DNA of 64,000 nucleotides from an uncultured Lachnospiraceae bacterium (GTDB lineage: Bacteria > Bacillota > Clostridia > Lachnospirales > Lachnospiraceae). Shown here piece by piece: positions 43,806-52,357 of the stretch. The position numbers were made by a program, and so were the translations under genes. The stretch is taken from assembly GCA_946552115.1 (NCBI GenBank), contig CAMNRH010000001.1, forward strand, positions 91,797 through 155,796. The letters run 5' to 3'. The notes below the pieces were generated by a model, which did no database searches, was not told the DNA's origin, and was given only the letters and a program-made list of their open reading frames with translations. Each line of letters begins with the position of its first letter. Positions within the stretch are counted from its first letter, which is position 1.

Positions 43806-44708
43806 TTATTCCTCTATCCCGAAATATTTTTTTCCCCTTGCAATATCACGGTTTACATATTCTTTCAGCTCATTTTTATCCTGAAATTTTTGCTCCGGAC
43901 GCACATATTCCAGCAAATCAATCATAACCTCTTTCCCGTAAGCGTTTCCCGCATAACCGAATAAATGGCTCTCAATACGGACTCTGTTTTCATCCGATAC
44001 CGTAGGCTTCACCCCTATATTTGCAATTCCGTTATAGCCTTTTCCGTCTACGTAAACCCGGCAGTGGTACACTCCTTTCGGAGGAATCAGTTTTTCTACC
44101 GGCCACAGGACATTAAAGGTGGGAAAGCCCAGTGTTCTTCCGAGCCTTTTCCCCGGTTCTACCACTCCCTGAATACCGAATTCGTACCCAAGCATTTTAT
44201 TTGCATCCGAAACATTTCCTTCTTTAAGAGCCTCTTTAATGTACGTACTGCTGATAATACGATTATAATACCTTTTTTTCTCTACCACAAGTAAATCATA
44301 TCCATATTTCGGCGCATATGCTTTCAGCATATGAATATTTCCCTGCTTTCCGTAGCCAAACTGAAAATCCGCTCCCACAACAACATATTCTGCGTGAAAC
44401 ACGCCTGCAATAATCTCATGGATAAATCCCTCTGCCGAAAGCTTCCGAAACTCTTCTGTAAATATACAGTCTATCAGATAATCCACATCATTTTCCAAAT
44501 GAAGCTTTCGCTCCTCCTTTGTCATCAGCATATGGTTCTGATGCATGTCAAAGGCACAGACAGCACTGACGACATCCTCTCTTTCGCCAAGCTCTTTTAC
44601 CGCCCTTATAAGCCTCTGATGTCCGCAGTGAAGTCCGTCAAATTTTCCAAAGGTCACCGCCGATGCCCCGCTGTCCGTATAGCGCTCTATGCCCCTGATA
44701 TATTCCAT
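43806..44708 (-). CDS. ribF: Bifunctional riboflavin kinase/FAD synthetase
   Basis: 300 residues. N-terminal FMN adenylyltransferase (VTFGKFDGLHCGHQRLI near 20, ISSTYIKEAL near 150) and C-terminal flavokinase ~180-290 (GKRLGRTLGFPTFNV, KGVYHCRVYVDGKGYNGIANIGVKPT). It makes FMN and FAD. It sits 3 bp after truB, the common Firmicutes order. Confidence 0.97.
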   Translation of the reverse strand: MEYIRGIERYTDSGASAVTFGKFDGLHCGHQRLIRAVKELGEREDVVSAVCAFDMHQNHMLMTKEERKLHLENDVDYLIDCIFTEEFRKLSAEGFIHEIIAGVFHAEYVVVGADFQFGYGKQGNIHMLKAYAPKYGYDLLVVEKKRYYNRIISSTYIKEALKEGNVSDANKMLGYEFGIQGVVEPGKRLGRTLGFPTFNVLWPVEKLIPPKGVYHCRVYVDGKGYNGIANIGVKPTVSDENRVRIESHLFGYAGNAYGKEVMIDLLEYVRPEQKFQDKNELKEYVNRDIARGKKYFGIEE

Positions 44709-44711
44709 ATC

Positions 44712-45626
44712 CTAATCCCTCTCCCGAAGAAAAAACATTTTTACAAGCTTATATTCCTTTCGTTCCTCTTCGTATCCGTATATCCCGATAAATGTCCCTT
44801 TCAAGTCATACACCCGAAATTTTTCGGCATTCTCCGGCGTTTTTTCCACAGAAAGGCCTGTTTCAGGGAGCGCATTCCCATTATAGGCTGCCGTCTCCCA
44901 CCCCTTTTCTACAAAAGCCTCCCTGTAATCCGGAAACATCCGGGCAATCGGAATCAATATCTCATCCAGAGCCCCCCCTCTCATCCTGCTTTCAATCTCT
45001 GTAAGTGTCAGACTGTCTTCGATTTCAAAGATACCTGCCCTTGTACGCACAAGCGATTCCATACACGCCCCGCATCCAAGCTTTTCACCGATGTCATGAC
45101 ACAGAGTACGGATATAGGTGCCTTTTGAGCAGTGAACTCTTATGTAAACTCTCGGAAGCTCTGTTTTTAATATCTCAATTTTATAAATCGTTACCTTTCT
45201 CGCCTTACGCTCTATCATCTTTCCTTCCCTCGCCAGCTCGTAAAGCTTCTTTCCGTCTATCTTAAGTGCGGAATACATAGGCGGAACCTGCTCATAATCT
45301 CCGGTAAAGCTTAACACAGCCTGCTCTGTCCCGTCCTTTGTCACCTTTGATATATCACCCGTCCTGATTGTCTTTCCGGTAATATCCTGCGTATCCGTCT
45401 CCATGCCAAGAATCATGACCGCCTCATAGCATTTATCCTTATTTGTCAGCATATCACAAAGCTTTGTCGCCTTTCCGAGACAGACCGGAAGCACTCCTTT
45501 CGCATCCGGATCCAGCGTTCCCGTATGTCCGATTTTCTTCTGTCCGGTAATTCCCCGAAGCTTTGCCACCACATCATGAGAAGTATAACCCCGCTCTTTA
45601 TAGACATTTAAAACACCATGTATCAT
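44712..45626 (-). CDS. truB: tRNA pseudouridine-55 synthase
   Basis: 304 residues. The catalytic Asp is in KIGHTGTLDPDAKGVLPVCLG near 38; GDYEQVPPMYSALKIDGKKLYELAREG near 108 and CSKGTYIRTLCHDIG near 165 are family motifs. It makes pseudouridine-55 in the T-loop. It overlaps nrnA by 4 bp (ATGA). Confidence 0.97.
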   Translation of the reverse strand: MIHGVLNVYKERGYTSHDVVAKLRGITGQKKIGHTGTLDPDAKGVLPVCLGKATKLCDMLTNKDKCYEAVMILGMETDTQDITGKTIRTGDISKVTKDGTEQAVLSFTGDYEQVPPMYSALKIDGKKLYELAREGKMIERKARKVTIYKIEILKTELPRVYIRVHCSKGTYIRTLCHDIGEKLGCGACMESLVRTRAGIFEIEDSLTLTEIESRMRGGALDEILIPIARMFPDYREAFVEKGWETAAYNGNALPETGLSVEKTPENAEKFRVYDLKGTFIGIYGYEEERKEYKLVKMFFLRERD

Positions 45627-46576
45627 GAACGATTCCTCAATCGGCTTTCTATCTGGGCCGACAGCCGGTTAATAATACTGTAAAAGCTTCCTTCCATCGT
45701 AAGCCCTGCCGCCTTTCTGTGTCCGCCGCCTCCGAAGTGCTTTGCAATATCGCTTACATCCACATCATCATCGGAACGGAGGCTTATCTTATATACCTCC
45801 GGCTCCAGCTCATACATAAACACCGCTACCTTTACACCCTTTGTATTTCTAAGATGATTGACAATTCCATCCAGCTCTTTCGGCGTCACTCCATAAAATT
45901 TCATGGTCGGCTTCCGAATATAAGAGACAATACATTCTCCGTTCAAAAAGAGAATACTCTCCATAAGCGCCCTTCCTAAAATCTGATTCTGCGCATAGGT
46001 TTTTACATAATACGTATCGCGGATAAGCCTGGGGGCGTCAATTCCCTTCTCCAAAAGCTTTGCAGCCGTCATAAATGTAGACGGTCCTGCGCAGGAATAC
46101 TGGAAAACGCCCGTATCATGCACAATTCCAAGATACAGCGCCTCTGCTGTTTTTTTACTGATTTTATCATCCTGCATCAGCTGACAGACAAGCTCCGAGG
46201 TGGAACTTGCATCCGGAACAACGTAATTCCTTTCGGCAAAGCTTTCATTGCTGATATGATGATCGATACAGAGCGTATGTCCTGCACTCTCAAAAAGAGG
46301 CGCCGAAAATCCCAGTCTTTCCTTATCGCCGCAGTCCAGACAGATGAACAAATCATACACTTTCTCTTTCGGAATCCCGTGACGGATATCCCCCGTTCCG
46401 GCAAGAAACTCAAATGGCTTCGGGATTTCCTCCAAATATACATCTGCCTCTATCTGCGCATAATTATCCTTAAGATATTGATACAGCCCCATACAGGAAC
46501 CCACACAATCCCCGTCCGGCCTTACATGGCCTCCGATTGCAGCCGTCTTTGCCTGTGCAAGCATTTCCTTAAGCAT
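45623..46576 (-). CDS. nrnA: DHH/DHHA1 phosphoesterase, NrnA-type oligoribonuclease/pAp phosphatase
   Basis: 317 residues. DHH domain: GGHVRPDGDCVGSCMGLYQYL near 17, FICLDCGDKERLG near 80, CIDHHISNESF near 106; DHHA1 domain with the C-terminal FGGGGHRKAAGLTMEG near 288. Degrades short oligonucleotides and/or 3'-phosphoadenosine-5'-phosphate. ATG 46576 is preferred: GAGGGTG lies ~6 bp upstream, while the GTG at 46585 overlaps that site. Overlaps rbfA by 8 bp. Confidence 0.93.
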   Translation of the reverse strand: MLKEMLAQAKTAAIGGHVRPDGDCVGSCMGLYQYLKDNYAQIEADVYLEEIPKPFEFLAGTGDIRHGIPKEKVYDLFICLDCGDKERLGFSAPLFESAGHTLCIDHHISNESFAERNYVVPDASSTSELVCQLMQDDKISKKTAEALYLGIVHDTGVFQYSCAGPSTFMTAAKLLEKGIDAPRLIRDTYYVKTYAQNQILGRALMESILFLNGECIVSYIRKPTMKFYGVTPKELDGIVNHLRNTKGVKVAVFMYELEPEVYKISLRSDDDVDVSDIAKHFGGGGHRKAAGLTMEGSFYSIINRLSAQIESRLRNRS

Positions 46577-46949
46577 CCTCTTCACCCTCTGTCTTCAAAT
46601 TCTTTGTCACTTCATCAATTTTTTTCGACATATTTACTCCATATTCAATGGACTGATCTAACACAAATCGAATTTCCGGTGTATTCCGCATATTCAGCGT
46701 CCTTGCAAGCTCCCGGCGGATATACCCCTCCGCGCTCTGAAGTCCTGCGATGGTATCCGCCTGCGCCTTTTCATCTCCGAGAACACTGATATAAGCCTTA
46801 CTGGTCTTAAGATCCGGCGCTACCTCAACGGCTACAACGGAAGTCCACGGCGCTACCCGCGGATCCTTAATTCCGCTTCTTAAAATGTTACTAAGCTCCC
46901 GCTGTACCTCCGTATTAATTCTGGTATTCTTTATACTTCTTTTTTTCAA
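46569..46949 (-). CDS. rbfA: Ribosome-binding factor A
   Basis: 126 residues, KH-like fold: NTEVQRELSNILRSGIKDPRV near 11, TSKAYISVLG near 48 and RNTPEIRFVLDQSIEYGVNMSKKIDE near 88. It matures the 30S subunit. The start is TTG 46949 (preceded by AAAGGGAAG); no ATG lies near enough to replace it. Confidence 0.96.
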   Translation of the reverse strand: MKKRSIKNTRINTEVQRELSNILRSGIKDPRVAPWTSVVAVEVAPDLKTSKAYISVLGDEKAQADTIAGLQSAEGYIRRELARTLNMRNTPEIRFVLDQSIEYGVNMSKKIDEVTKNLKTEGEEDA

Positions 46950-46981
46950 TTTTCTTCCCTTTCTTTCTCTCCGGCAGATAT

Positions 46982-49900
46982 CTACCGGGGAATCTCAACC
47001 ATCTTATAGGATTCTACCAAATCGCCTTCCTTAATATCGTTGAAGTTTGCGAATACAAATCCACATTCATAACCTGCCCTTACTTCTTTCACATCGTCCT
47101 TAAACCTTCTGAGAGAAGCGAGCGGTCCCTCAAAGATTACGATTCCGTCTCTCGTCAGACGTACCGAGCAATCTCTTTCGAATATACCGTCCAGTACATA
47201 GGCGCCCGCAATCGTTCCGACCCCTGATGCCTTAAAGGTCTGGCGCACCTCCGCATGGCCGAGTACCTTCTCCTCAAATACAGGATCCAGCATTCCTTTC
47301 ATCGCCGCTTCCACATCCTCAATCGCATTATAAATAACGCGGTACAGCCGTACATCTACGCCTTCCCGCTCCGCGGTCTCCTTTGCCGTCGCATCCGGAC
47401 GTACATTAAATCCGATAATAATCGCATTGGACGCCGATGCCAGACTGACATCTGATTCATTAATCGCACCGACTCCGCCGTGAATAATTTTAATCACAAC
47501 CTCATCGTTGGAAAGCTTCAGAAGACTCTGCTTAATCGCCTCAACAGAACCCTGCACATCCGCTTTTACAACAATGCCCAGCTCCTTAAGGTTCCCCTCC
47601 TGTATCTGCGTAAACAAATCATCCAGAGACAGCTTCGATTTTGTATCCTCCAAAAGCTTCACCTTGCTCTGCGCAATAAAGGTTTCCGCAAAGCTTCTTG
47701 CTTCTTTATCATTCCCGCATCCTACGAATACCTCACCGGCATTCGGCACATCATTCAGACCCAGAATCTCAACCGGCATGGAAGGTCCGGCCTCTTTTAC
47801 ACGCCTTCCCTTATCATCCATCATCGCCCTCACCTTACCGTGAGCGGAACCTGCCGCAATGGCATCTCCTACGCGGAGCGTTCCTTTCTGAACAAGGACG
47901 GTTGCAACAGAGCCTCTTCCCTTATCAAGCTCCGCCTCCAGTACGAGTCCTCTCGCACGGCGATTGGCATTTGCTTTCAGCTCCATAACCTCCGCGGTCA
48001 GAAGAATCATTTCCATAAGCTCCTCTAAGCCTTCGCCCGTCTTAGCGGATACCGGGACAAAGACTGTGCTTCCTCCCCAGTCCTCTGCAATCAGTTCGTA
48101 TTCCGTAAGTTCCTGCTTTACCCGTTCCACATTTGCACTTGGTTTATCAATTTTATTTACCGCTACTACAATCTCAATTCCCGCTGCTTTCGCATGGTTA
48201 ATCGCCTCTACGGTCTGAGGCATAACGCCGTCGTCAGCTGCAACGACAAGAATCGCAATATCGGTAGAGCTTGCTCCTCTCATACGCATCGCCGTAAACG
48301 CCTCATGCCCCGGCGTATCAAGGAAAGTAATTTTCTCGCCGTTAATCTCAACGACAGAAGCTCCGATATGCTGCGTAATACCTCCGGCCTCTCTGCCGAT
48401 AACATTCGTATTGCGAATCGCATCAAGAAGTGAGGTTTTACCGTGGTCGACATGCCCCATAACACAGACTACCGGAGGACGCTTCTTCATCTTACTGACA
48501 TCCTCTTCTTCCTCCTTAAGCAGTTCCTCAATCACATCGACAACCTCTTCTTTCTCGCAGAGAACCTCAAATTCCAATGCGATCTCCTCGGCTGTATCAT
48601 AATCTATCTCCTGATTTACTGTAACAATTTTTCCCTGCATAAAGAGTTTCTTAACAATCACAGACGGAACAACCTTCATCTTATCCGCAAGCTCCTGAAT
48701 CGTAAGAACCTCCGGAATAACAATTGATTTAATTTTTTCCTCCTGTTTCTGCTCCTTAGGCTGCGGTTTCTGAAGCTGCTGCCTGGAGGGAAGGATTCCC
48801 TTTTTCCCTTTCAGCTTCCCTTCCTCGTCACGGCGGAAATCCTTTTTCTTATGGTCCTCTTTTCCCTTACCCTTACTGCGCTGCGGTTTCTGCCCTTCCA
48901 CAATCGGAGCCGGGATAGCAGAACGTCTGTCAGTTCTGTCCCCCTGACGCTCTCCCATGCGGCCCCCGCGGCCCGCGCTTCTGTCAAATCCTCCTCTTTC
49001 ACCGGAACCTCTCCCGCCCTGGCTTCTGTCGCCGCGGAATCTATCCTGACGTCCGTTCTGGTCGCGTTCTCTTCTGTCTCCCTGCGGACGTCTGTCGTCT
49101 CTTCTGTCTCCCCGCAGACGTCCGTCGTCTCTTCTGTCTCCCTGCGGACGCCTGTCGTCTCTTCTGTCTCCCCGCGGACGTCCGTCGTCTCTTCTGTCTC
49201 CCTGCGGACGCCTGTCGTCTCTTCTGTCTCCCTGCGGACGCCTGTCGTCTTTTCTGTCAAAACGTCTGCCCGGCTCACGTTCTCTTCTGTCCCCCTGCGG
49301 ACGCTCCGGAGCTCTCTCTGGCACCTGCTGCGCTTTTTCTGTTTTTTCCTGATGTATTTCTGCTGCCTTAAGTTTTACGTCCGGCGCTTTCTCCTCTGTG
49401 CGTATATTTTCCGGCTGTACTTTCCCTGTCTGCACTTTTACCGGCTGCACCTTTTCTGCCGGCGCTTTTTCCGCCTGCGGCTTTTCTGCCTTTTGTTTTT
49501 TCGACAACGGTCTTTCCGCCTGCGGCTTTACTCCAAGAGGCTTCGCCGCCGATTTTGACGGACGGCCGTTATTCACCTGCATCGGCTTTCCCATCTGCTG
49601 CACCGGTCTTGCTCCCGGACGTTTCCCCTGTCCCGGTCTTCCTCCGTTCTGGGTGTTCTGCGGACGGAATACATGGACGATATTTTTCTTTTTGGGCGCC
49701 TCCGTTTTCGGAACCTCTGATTTTACCGGCTCCGGCTTTTCTTTTTTCCGGAAAGCGCTCCTTACAATATCCGCCTGCTCCGGCTCTATTGCGCTCATAT
49801 GGCTTTTTACTGCTATGTTCTTTTTATTCAGGAACTCTACCAGCTCTTTGCTTGGCTTATCCAGCTCCTTTGCTAATTCATATATCTTAATTTTTGACAT
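46982..49900 (-). CDS. infB: Translation initiation factor IF-2, long repeat-bearing N-terminus
   Basis: 972 residues. An IF2_N helical domain at 1-50 ([23 protein letters not shown]), a very long Lys/Pro/Gln/Glu then Arg/Asp/Gly-rich disordered region to ~390, a second IF2_N motif ([22 protein letters not shown]) near 395, then the G domain ([14 protein letters not shown] near 482, [12 protein letters not shown] near 527, NKIDKP near 583) and domains II-IV to the end. It brings initiator tRNA to the 30S subunit. The linker holds six copies of a decapeptide repeat. GGAGGAAG precedes ATG 49900. Confidence 0.98.
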   Translation of the reverse strand: MSKIKIYELAKELDKPSKELVEFLNKKNIAVKSHMSAIEPEQADIVRSAFRKKEKPEPVKSEVPKTEAPKKKNIVHVFRPQNTQNGGRPGQGKRPGARPVQQMGKPMQVNNGRPSKSAAKPLGVKPQAERPLSKKQKAEKPQAEKAPAEKVQPVKVQTGKVQPENIRTEEKAPDVKLKAAEIHQEKTEKAQQVPERAPERPQGDRREREPGRRFDRKDDRRPQGDRRDDRRPQGDRRDDGRPRGDRRDDRRPQGDRRDDGRLRGDRRDDRRPQGDRRERDQNGRQDRFRGDRSQGGRGSGERGGFDRSAGRGGRMGERQGDRTDRRSAIPAPIVEGQKPQRSKGKGKEDHKKKDFRRDEEGKLKGKKGILPSRQQLQKPQPKEQKQEEKIKSIVIPEVLTIQELADKMKVVPSVIVKKLFMQGKIVTVNQEIDYDTAEEIALEFEVLCEKEEVVDVIEELLKEEEEDVSKMKKRPPVVCVMGHVDHGKTSLLDAIRNTNVIGREAGGITQHIGASVVEINGEKITFLDTPGHEAFTAMRMRGASSTDIAILVVAADDGVMPQTVEAINHAKAAGIEIVVAVNKIDKPSANVERVKQELTEYELIAEDWGGSTVFVPVSAKTGEGLEELMEMILLTAEVMELKANANRRARGLVLEAELDKGRGSVATVLVQKGTLRVGDAIAAGSAHGKVRAMMDDKGRRVKEAGPSMPVEILGLNDVPNAGEVFVGCGNDKEARSFAETFIAQSKVKLLEDTKSKLSLDDLFTQIQEGNLKELGIVVKADVQGSVEAIKQSLLKLSNDEVVIKIIHGGVGAINESDVSLASASNAIIIGFNVRPDATAKETAEREGVDVRLYRVIYNAIEDVEAAMKGMLDPVFEEKVLGHAEVRQTFKASGVGTIAGAYVLDGIFERDCSVRLTRDGIVIFEGPLASLRRFKDDVKEVRAGYECGFVFANFNDIKEGDLVESYKMVEIPR
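49081..49260 (-). repeat. Six 30-bp tandem repeats in infB
   Basis: Six head-to-tail 30-bp units (boundaries every 30 bp from 49081) encode [10 protein letters not shown] and the variants [10 protein letters not shown] and [10 protein letters not shown]. Units 1/3/5/6 and 2/4 form two alternating sub-types, indicating duplication of a 60-bp pair. Confidence 0.95.
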
Positions 49901-49914
49901 CTATGCTTCCTCCT

Positions 49915-50238
49915 CTATGCAATTGTATTACTCTCTGTCTCCATATGCTTTTTAATGCTTCCGGCAAACCCCTCGTCCAATATGGCAAGCGATGCCCGGA
50001 ATTCTTTCCCCATTGCATGGCCCAGGGTGTCTTTATCCTTATAAAAATAAATCGGCACTTTATAAAAGTCGCACATGTTTTTGAATTTTTTCTTCGTATT
50101 GTCCGACGCGTCGCCTGCAACGATTACAAGCGATGCTTTCCCCGACTTTACTTCCTTTTCCGTACAAAATTCCCCGCTTACGGCTTTTCCTGCTCTGGTT
50201 GCCAGACCGATAAGCCCCATCACCTTACTTTGTCTCAC
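49915..50238 (-). CDS. L7Ae-family RNA-binding protein (YlxQ-like)
   Basis: 107 residues, L7Ae/L30e fold: GLIGLATRAGKAVSGEFCTEKEVKSGKASLVIVAGDAS, the pattern of bacterial YlxQ-type kink-turn binding proteins found between ylxR and infB. The start is GTG 50238, sharing GTGA with the ylxR stop. Confidence 0.94.
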   Translation of the reverse strand: MRQSKVMGLIGLATRAGKAVSGEFCTEKEVKSGKASLVIVAGDASDNTKKKFKNMCDFYKVPIYFYKDKDTLGHAMGKEFRASLAILDEGFAGSIKKHMETESNTIA

Positions 50239-50504
50239 AGTCTCTCCAACTCCTTTTCCAGTGCCCCATATACCTCTTTTGGAATTGCCTGCTTAAAGGA
50301 ACGCTCCAATCCTTTATTTTTGACTGCTTTTTTTAAGCAGTCCGGATTTGGACAGATATAAGCGCCCCGGCCGTTTTTCTTTCCTGTTGCATCAAGCAGG
50401 AATTCACTTTCATTCGTCCGGATGACACGAATCATTTCTTTTTTATTTTTCATTTCCTGACAGCCTACGCACTGACGCATAGGTACTTTTCTATTTCCGC
50501 CCAA
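50235..50504 (-). CDS. rnpM: YlxR-family RNA-binding protein (RnpM)
   Basis: 89 residues: PMRQCVGCQEMKNKKEMIRVIR near 8 and GRGAYICPNPDCLKKA near 47, the DUF448 pattern. Recent work names B. subtilis YlxR RnpM, a modulator of RNase P; earlier it was also linked to transcription control. The start is TTG 50504 with AGGTG 5 bp upstream. Confidence 0.93.
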   Translation of the reverse strand: MGGNRKVPMRQCVGCQEMKNKKEMIRVIRTNESEFLLDATGKKNGRGAYICPNPDCLKKAVKNKGLERSFKQAIPKEVYGALEKELERL

Positions 50505-50512
50505 TGAATCAC

Positions 50513-51715
50513 CTATTCCTCTACTTCCTCAAACTGAATTTTGTTTTCTTCCTCCCCGTAATCGCCGTCATACTCCCCGGCATAGTCCTCGCCATAATCC
50601 TCTTCGTAGCCGTCCTCATACATTTCCTGCTCATACACGCCTTCGCTGAGTTCCATATAATTTTCCGGAAGCTCGCCGGATTCAATCGCCTGCGTCTCAC
50701 TCTTAATGTCAATCTTATAGCCCGTAAGCCTTGCCGCAAGCCTTGCATTCTGTCCTTCCTTACCGATTGCAAGAGAAAGCTGATAGTCCGGAACGATGAC
50801 GCTTGCCGCTTTCTCGTCCGGGTCTGCCATCACTGAGATAACTTTCGCCGGGCTCAATGCATTCTCAATCAAAATCGCCGGATTGTCACTCCAGTTAATA
50901 ATATCAATCTTTTCTCCCCGAAGCTCGTTTACAATTGCATTTACCCTCGCACCATTCATACCGACACATGCGCCTACCGGATCTACATCCGCATCATTGG
51001 ACCACACTGCAATCTTTGTTCTGCTTCCTGCTTCTCTTGCAATGCTCTTAATCTCCACAACACCGTCACGCACCTCTGTCACCTCGGACTCAAAAAGACG
51101 CTTCACAAGCTCCGGATGTGTACGGGAGACAAGAATCTTCGGCCCCTTTGTCGTATTTTTCACTTCCACCACATACAGCCTGATACGCTCGGTCGGTTTA
51201 AATACCTCTCCCTTTACCTGCTCATTCTCAGTCAGCATCGCATCCGCTTTTCCAAGATTAATACTTACATTTCTTCCCACATAACGCTGCACAATACCTG
51301 TAACAATATCCTTTTCTTTCTCAAAATACTGATCATATACAACCTTTCTTTCTTCCTCTCGAATCTTCTGCAGAATCAGATTCTTCGCATTCTGAGTCGC
51401 AATACGTCCAAAGGATTTTGATTCAATCGGAATCTGGACAATATCGCCGATATCATACTTTCCGTCTATATTTCTTGCATCCTCCAGACTAATCTGCTCA
51501 ATCGGATCCTCCACATCTTCAACAACTGTCTTCTCCGCATACAGCCTATAGTCACAGCTCTGTCTGTCCATAATCACTTTCACGTTATCTGCTTTCCCAA
51601 AATGGTTTTTGCATGCATTTAAAAGTGAATTTTCAATTGCATCCAGAAGTGTTTCCTTACTGATGTCTTTCTCCTTTTCCAATATGTTCAACGCTTCTAA
51701 TAATTCTGTGTTCAT
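50513..51715 (-). CDS. nusA: Transcription termination/antitermination factor NusA
   Basis: 400 residues. N-terminal RNAP-binding domain, S1 domain ~135-200 (GIVQRYVGRNVSINLGKADAML), KH1 and KH2 ~210-350 (DPVGACVGMNGARVNAIVNELRGEKIDI; SLAIGKEGQNARLAARLTGYKIDI). The E. coli AR repeats are absent; instead there is a Glu/Asp/Tyr/Gly-rich acidic tail of ~45 residues. It sits 18 bp after rimP. Confidence 0.98.
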   Translation of the reverse strand: MNTELLEALNILEKEKDISKETLLDAIENSLLNACKNHFGKADNVKVIMDRQSCDYRLYAEKTVVEDVEDPIEQISLEDARNIDGKYDIGDIVQIPIESKSFGRIATQNAKNLILQKIREEERKVVYDQYFEKEKDIVTGIVQRYVGRNVSINLGKADAMLTENEQVKGEVFKPTERIRLYVVEVKNTTKGPKILVSRTHPELVKRLFESEVTEVRDGVVEIKSIAREAGSRTKIAVWSNDADVDPVGACVGMNGARVNAIVNELRGEKIDIINWSDNPAILIENALSPAKVISVMADPDEKAASVIVPDYQLSLAIGKEGQNARLAARLTGYKIDIKSETQAIESGELPENYMELSEGVYEQEMYEDGYEEDYGEDYAGEYDGDYGEEENKIQFEEVEE

Positions 51716-51733
51716 TTCTACTTTCCTCCTGTC

Positions 51734-52201
51734 TCAAAAATCGAACGCAAGGCGGATAAGCGCTATATCGCCTTTTTCAAATGTTTTCAGAGTTTCATCC
51801 TCAAGCTGAATCGTCACCGTACCGTTATCATAAGCTTTTAATATTCCGGTGAATTCCTTACGCTTATCTATCATGCGATAGGTCCTTACCTCTACCTCCC
51901 CGCCCAGATTTCTCTTAAAATCCTTTTCTTTCTTAAGCGGCCTTCCAAGCCCGGGAGAGCTGATTTCCATCACATAGGAATCTTCAATATAATCCTGCTC
52001 ATCTAAAATATCCGACAATCGCCTGCTCACTGCCTCGCAGTCATTCACTGTGATACCGCCCGGCTTATCAATATATGCCCGCAGATACCATGTACCGCCT
52101 TCTTTCACGTATTCTACATCCACCAGCTCGAAGCCATATTCCTCCACTATCGGAAGCAGAATCGCTTCTGTTCTCTGTTCATAAATTTCTCTTTTCGACA
52201 A
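51734..52201 (-). CDS. rimP: Ribosome maturation factor RimP
   Basis: 155 residues: GFELVDVEYVKEGGTWYLRAYIDKPGGITVNDCEAVSRRLSD... shows the N-terminal RimP domain, and a C-terminal SH3-like domain follows (EFTGILKAYDNGTVTIQLED). First gene of the nusA-infB operon. The start is TTG 52201: AGGAAAGGAAG lies 7 bp upstream, and upstream frame lies in the leader hairpin. Confidence 0.95.
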   Translation of the reverse strand: MSKREIYEQRTEAILLPIVEEYGFELVDVEYVKEGGTWYLRAYIDKPGGITVNDCEAVSRRLSDILDEQDYIEDSYVMEISSPGLGRPLKKEKDFKRNLGGEVEVRTYRMIDKRKEFTGILKAYDNGTVTIQLEDETLKTFEKGDIALIRLAFDF

Positions 52202-52237
52202 CGCAAAACTTCCTTTCCTGACATTTTCATCGTATGC

Positions 52238-52280
52238 CTGGCAACAAAGAAGAGTGAACTTTCGTTCACTCTTCTGCCAG
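52238..52280 (-). promoter_or_regulatory. Long leader hairpin of the rimP-nusA operon
   Basis: GAAGAGTGAAC / GTTCACTCTTC (11-bp perfect stem, 4-nt loop) with outer arms CTGGCA / TGCCAG separated by an asymmetric internal loop. It occupies most of the ~95-nt leader between promoter and rimP. Only a broken T-rich run (CTTCTTTGTTG) follows, so termination would be weak. Confidence 0.7.
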
Positions 52281-52301
52281 ACTCTTATGTAACTATGGGA
52301 C

Positions 52302-52330
52302 AGTATAACACCGATAGCCGGGAAAATCAA
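52302..52330 (-). promoter_or_regulatory. Sigma-A promoter of the rimP-nusA-infB operon
   Basis: TTGATT (52325-52330), 17-bp spacer, TATACT (52302-52307). It lies 28 bp after the stop of the transglutaminase-like gene. Confidence 0.78.
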
Positions 52331-52357
52331 GGGGTTTCGCTAAATTAGTCTTTTTCT

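Noticed and set aside
49081..49260. Regular 30-bp repeats considered as a CRISPR array
   Set aside because: The units are head-to-tail without unique spacers and are in frame within infB.
48851..49955. Long plus-strand frames (235 and 185 codons) opposite infB
   Set aside because: They mirror the infB repeats and the low-complexity linker; composition (Ser/Val or Cys/Phe/Gly runs) is an artefact of the reverse strand.
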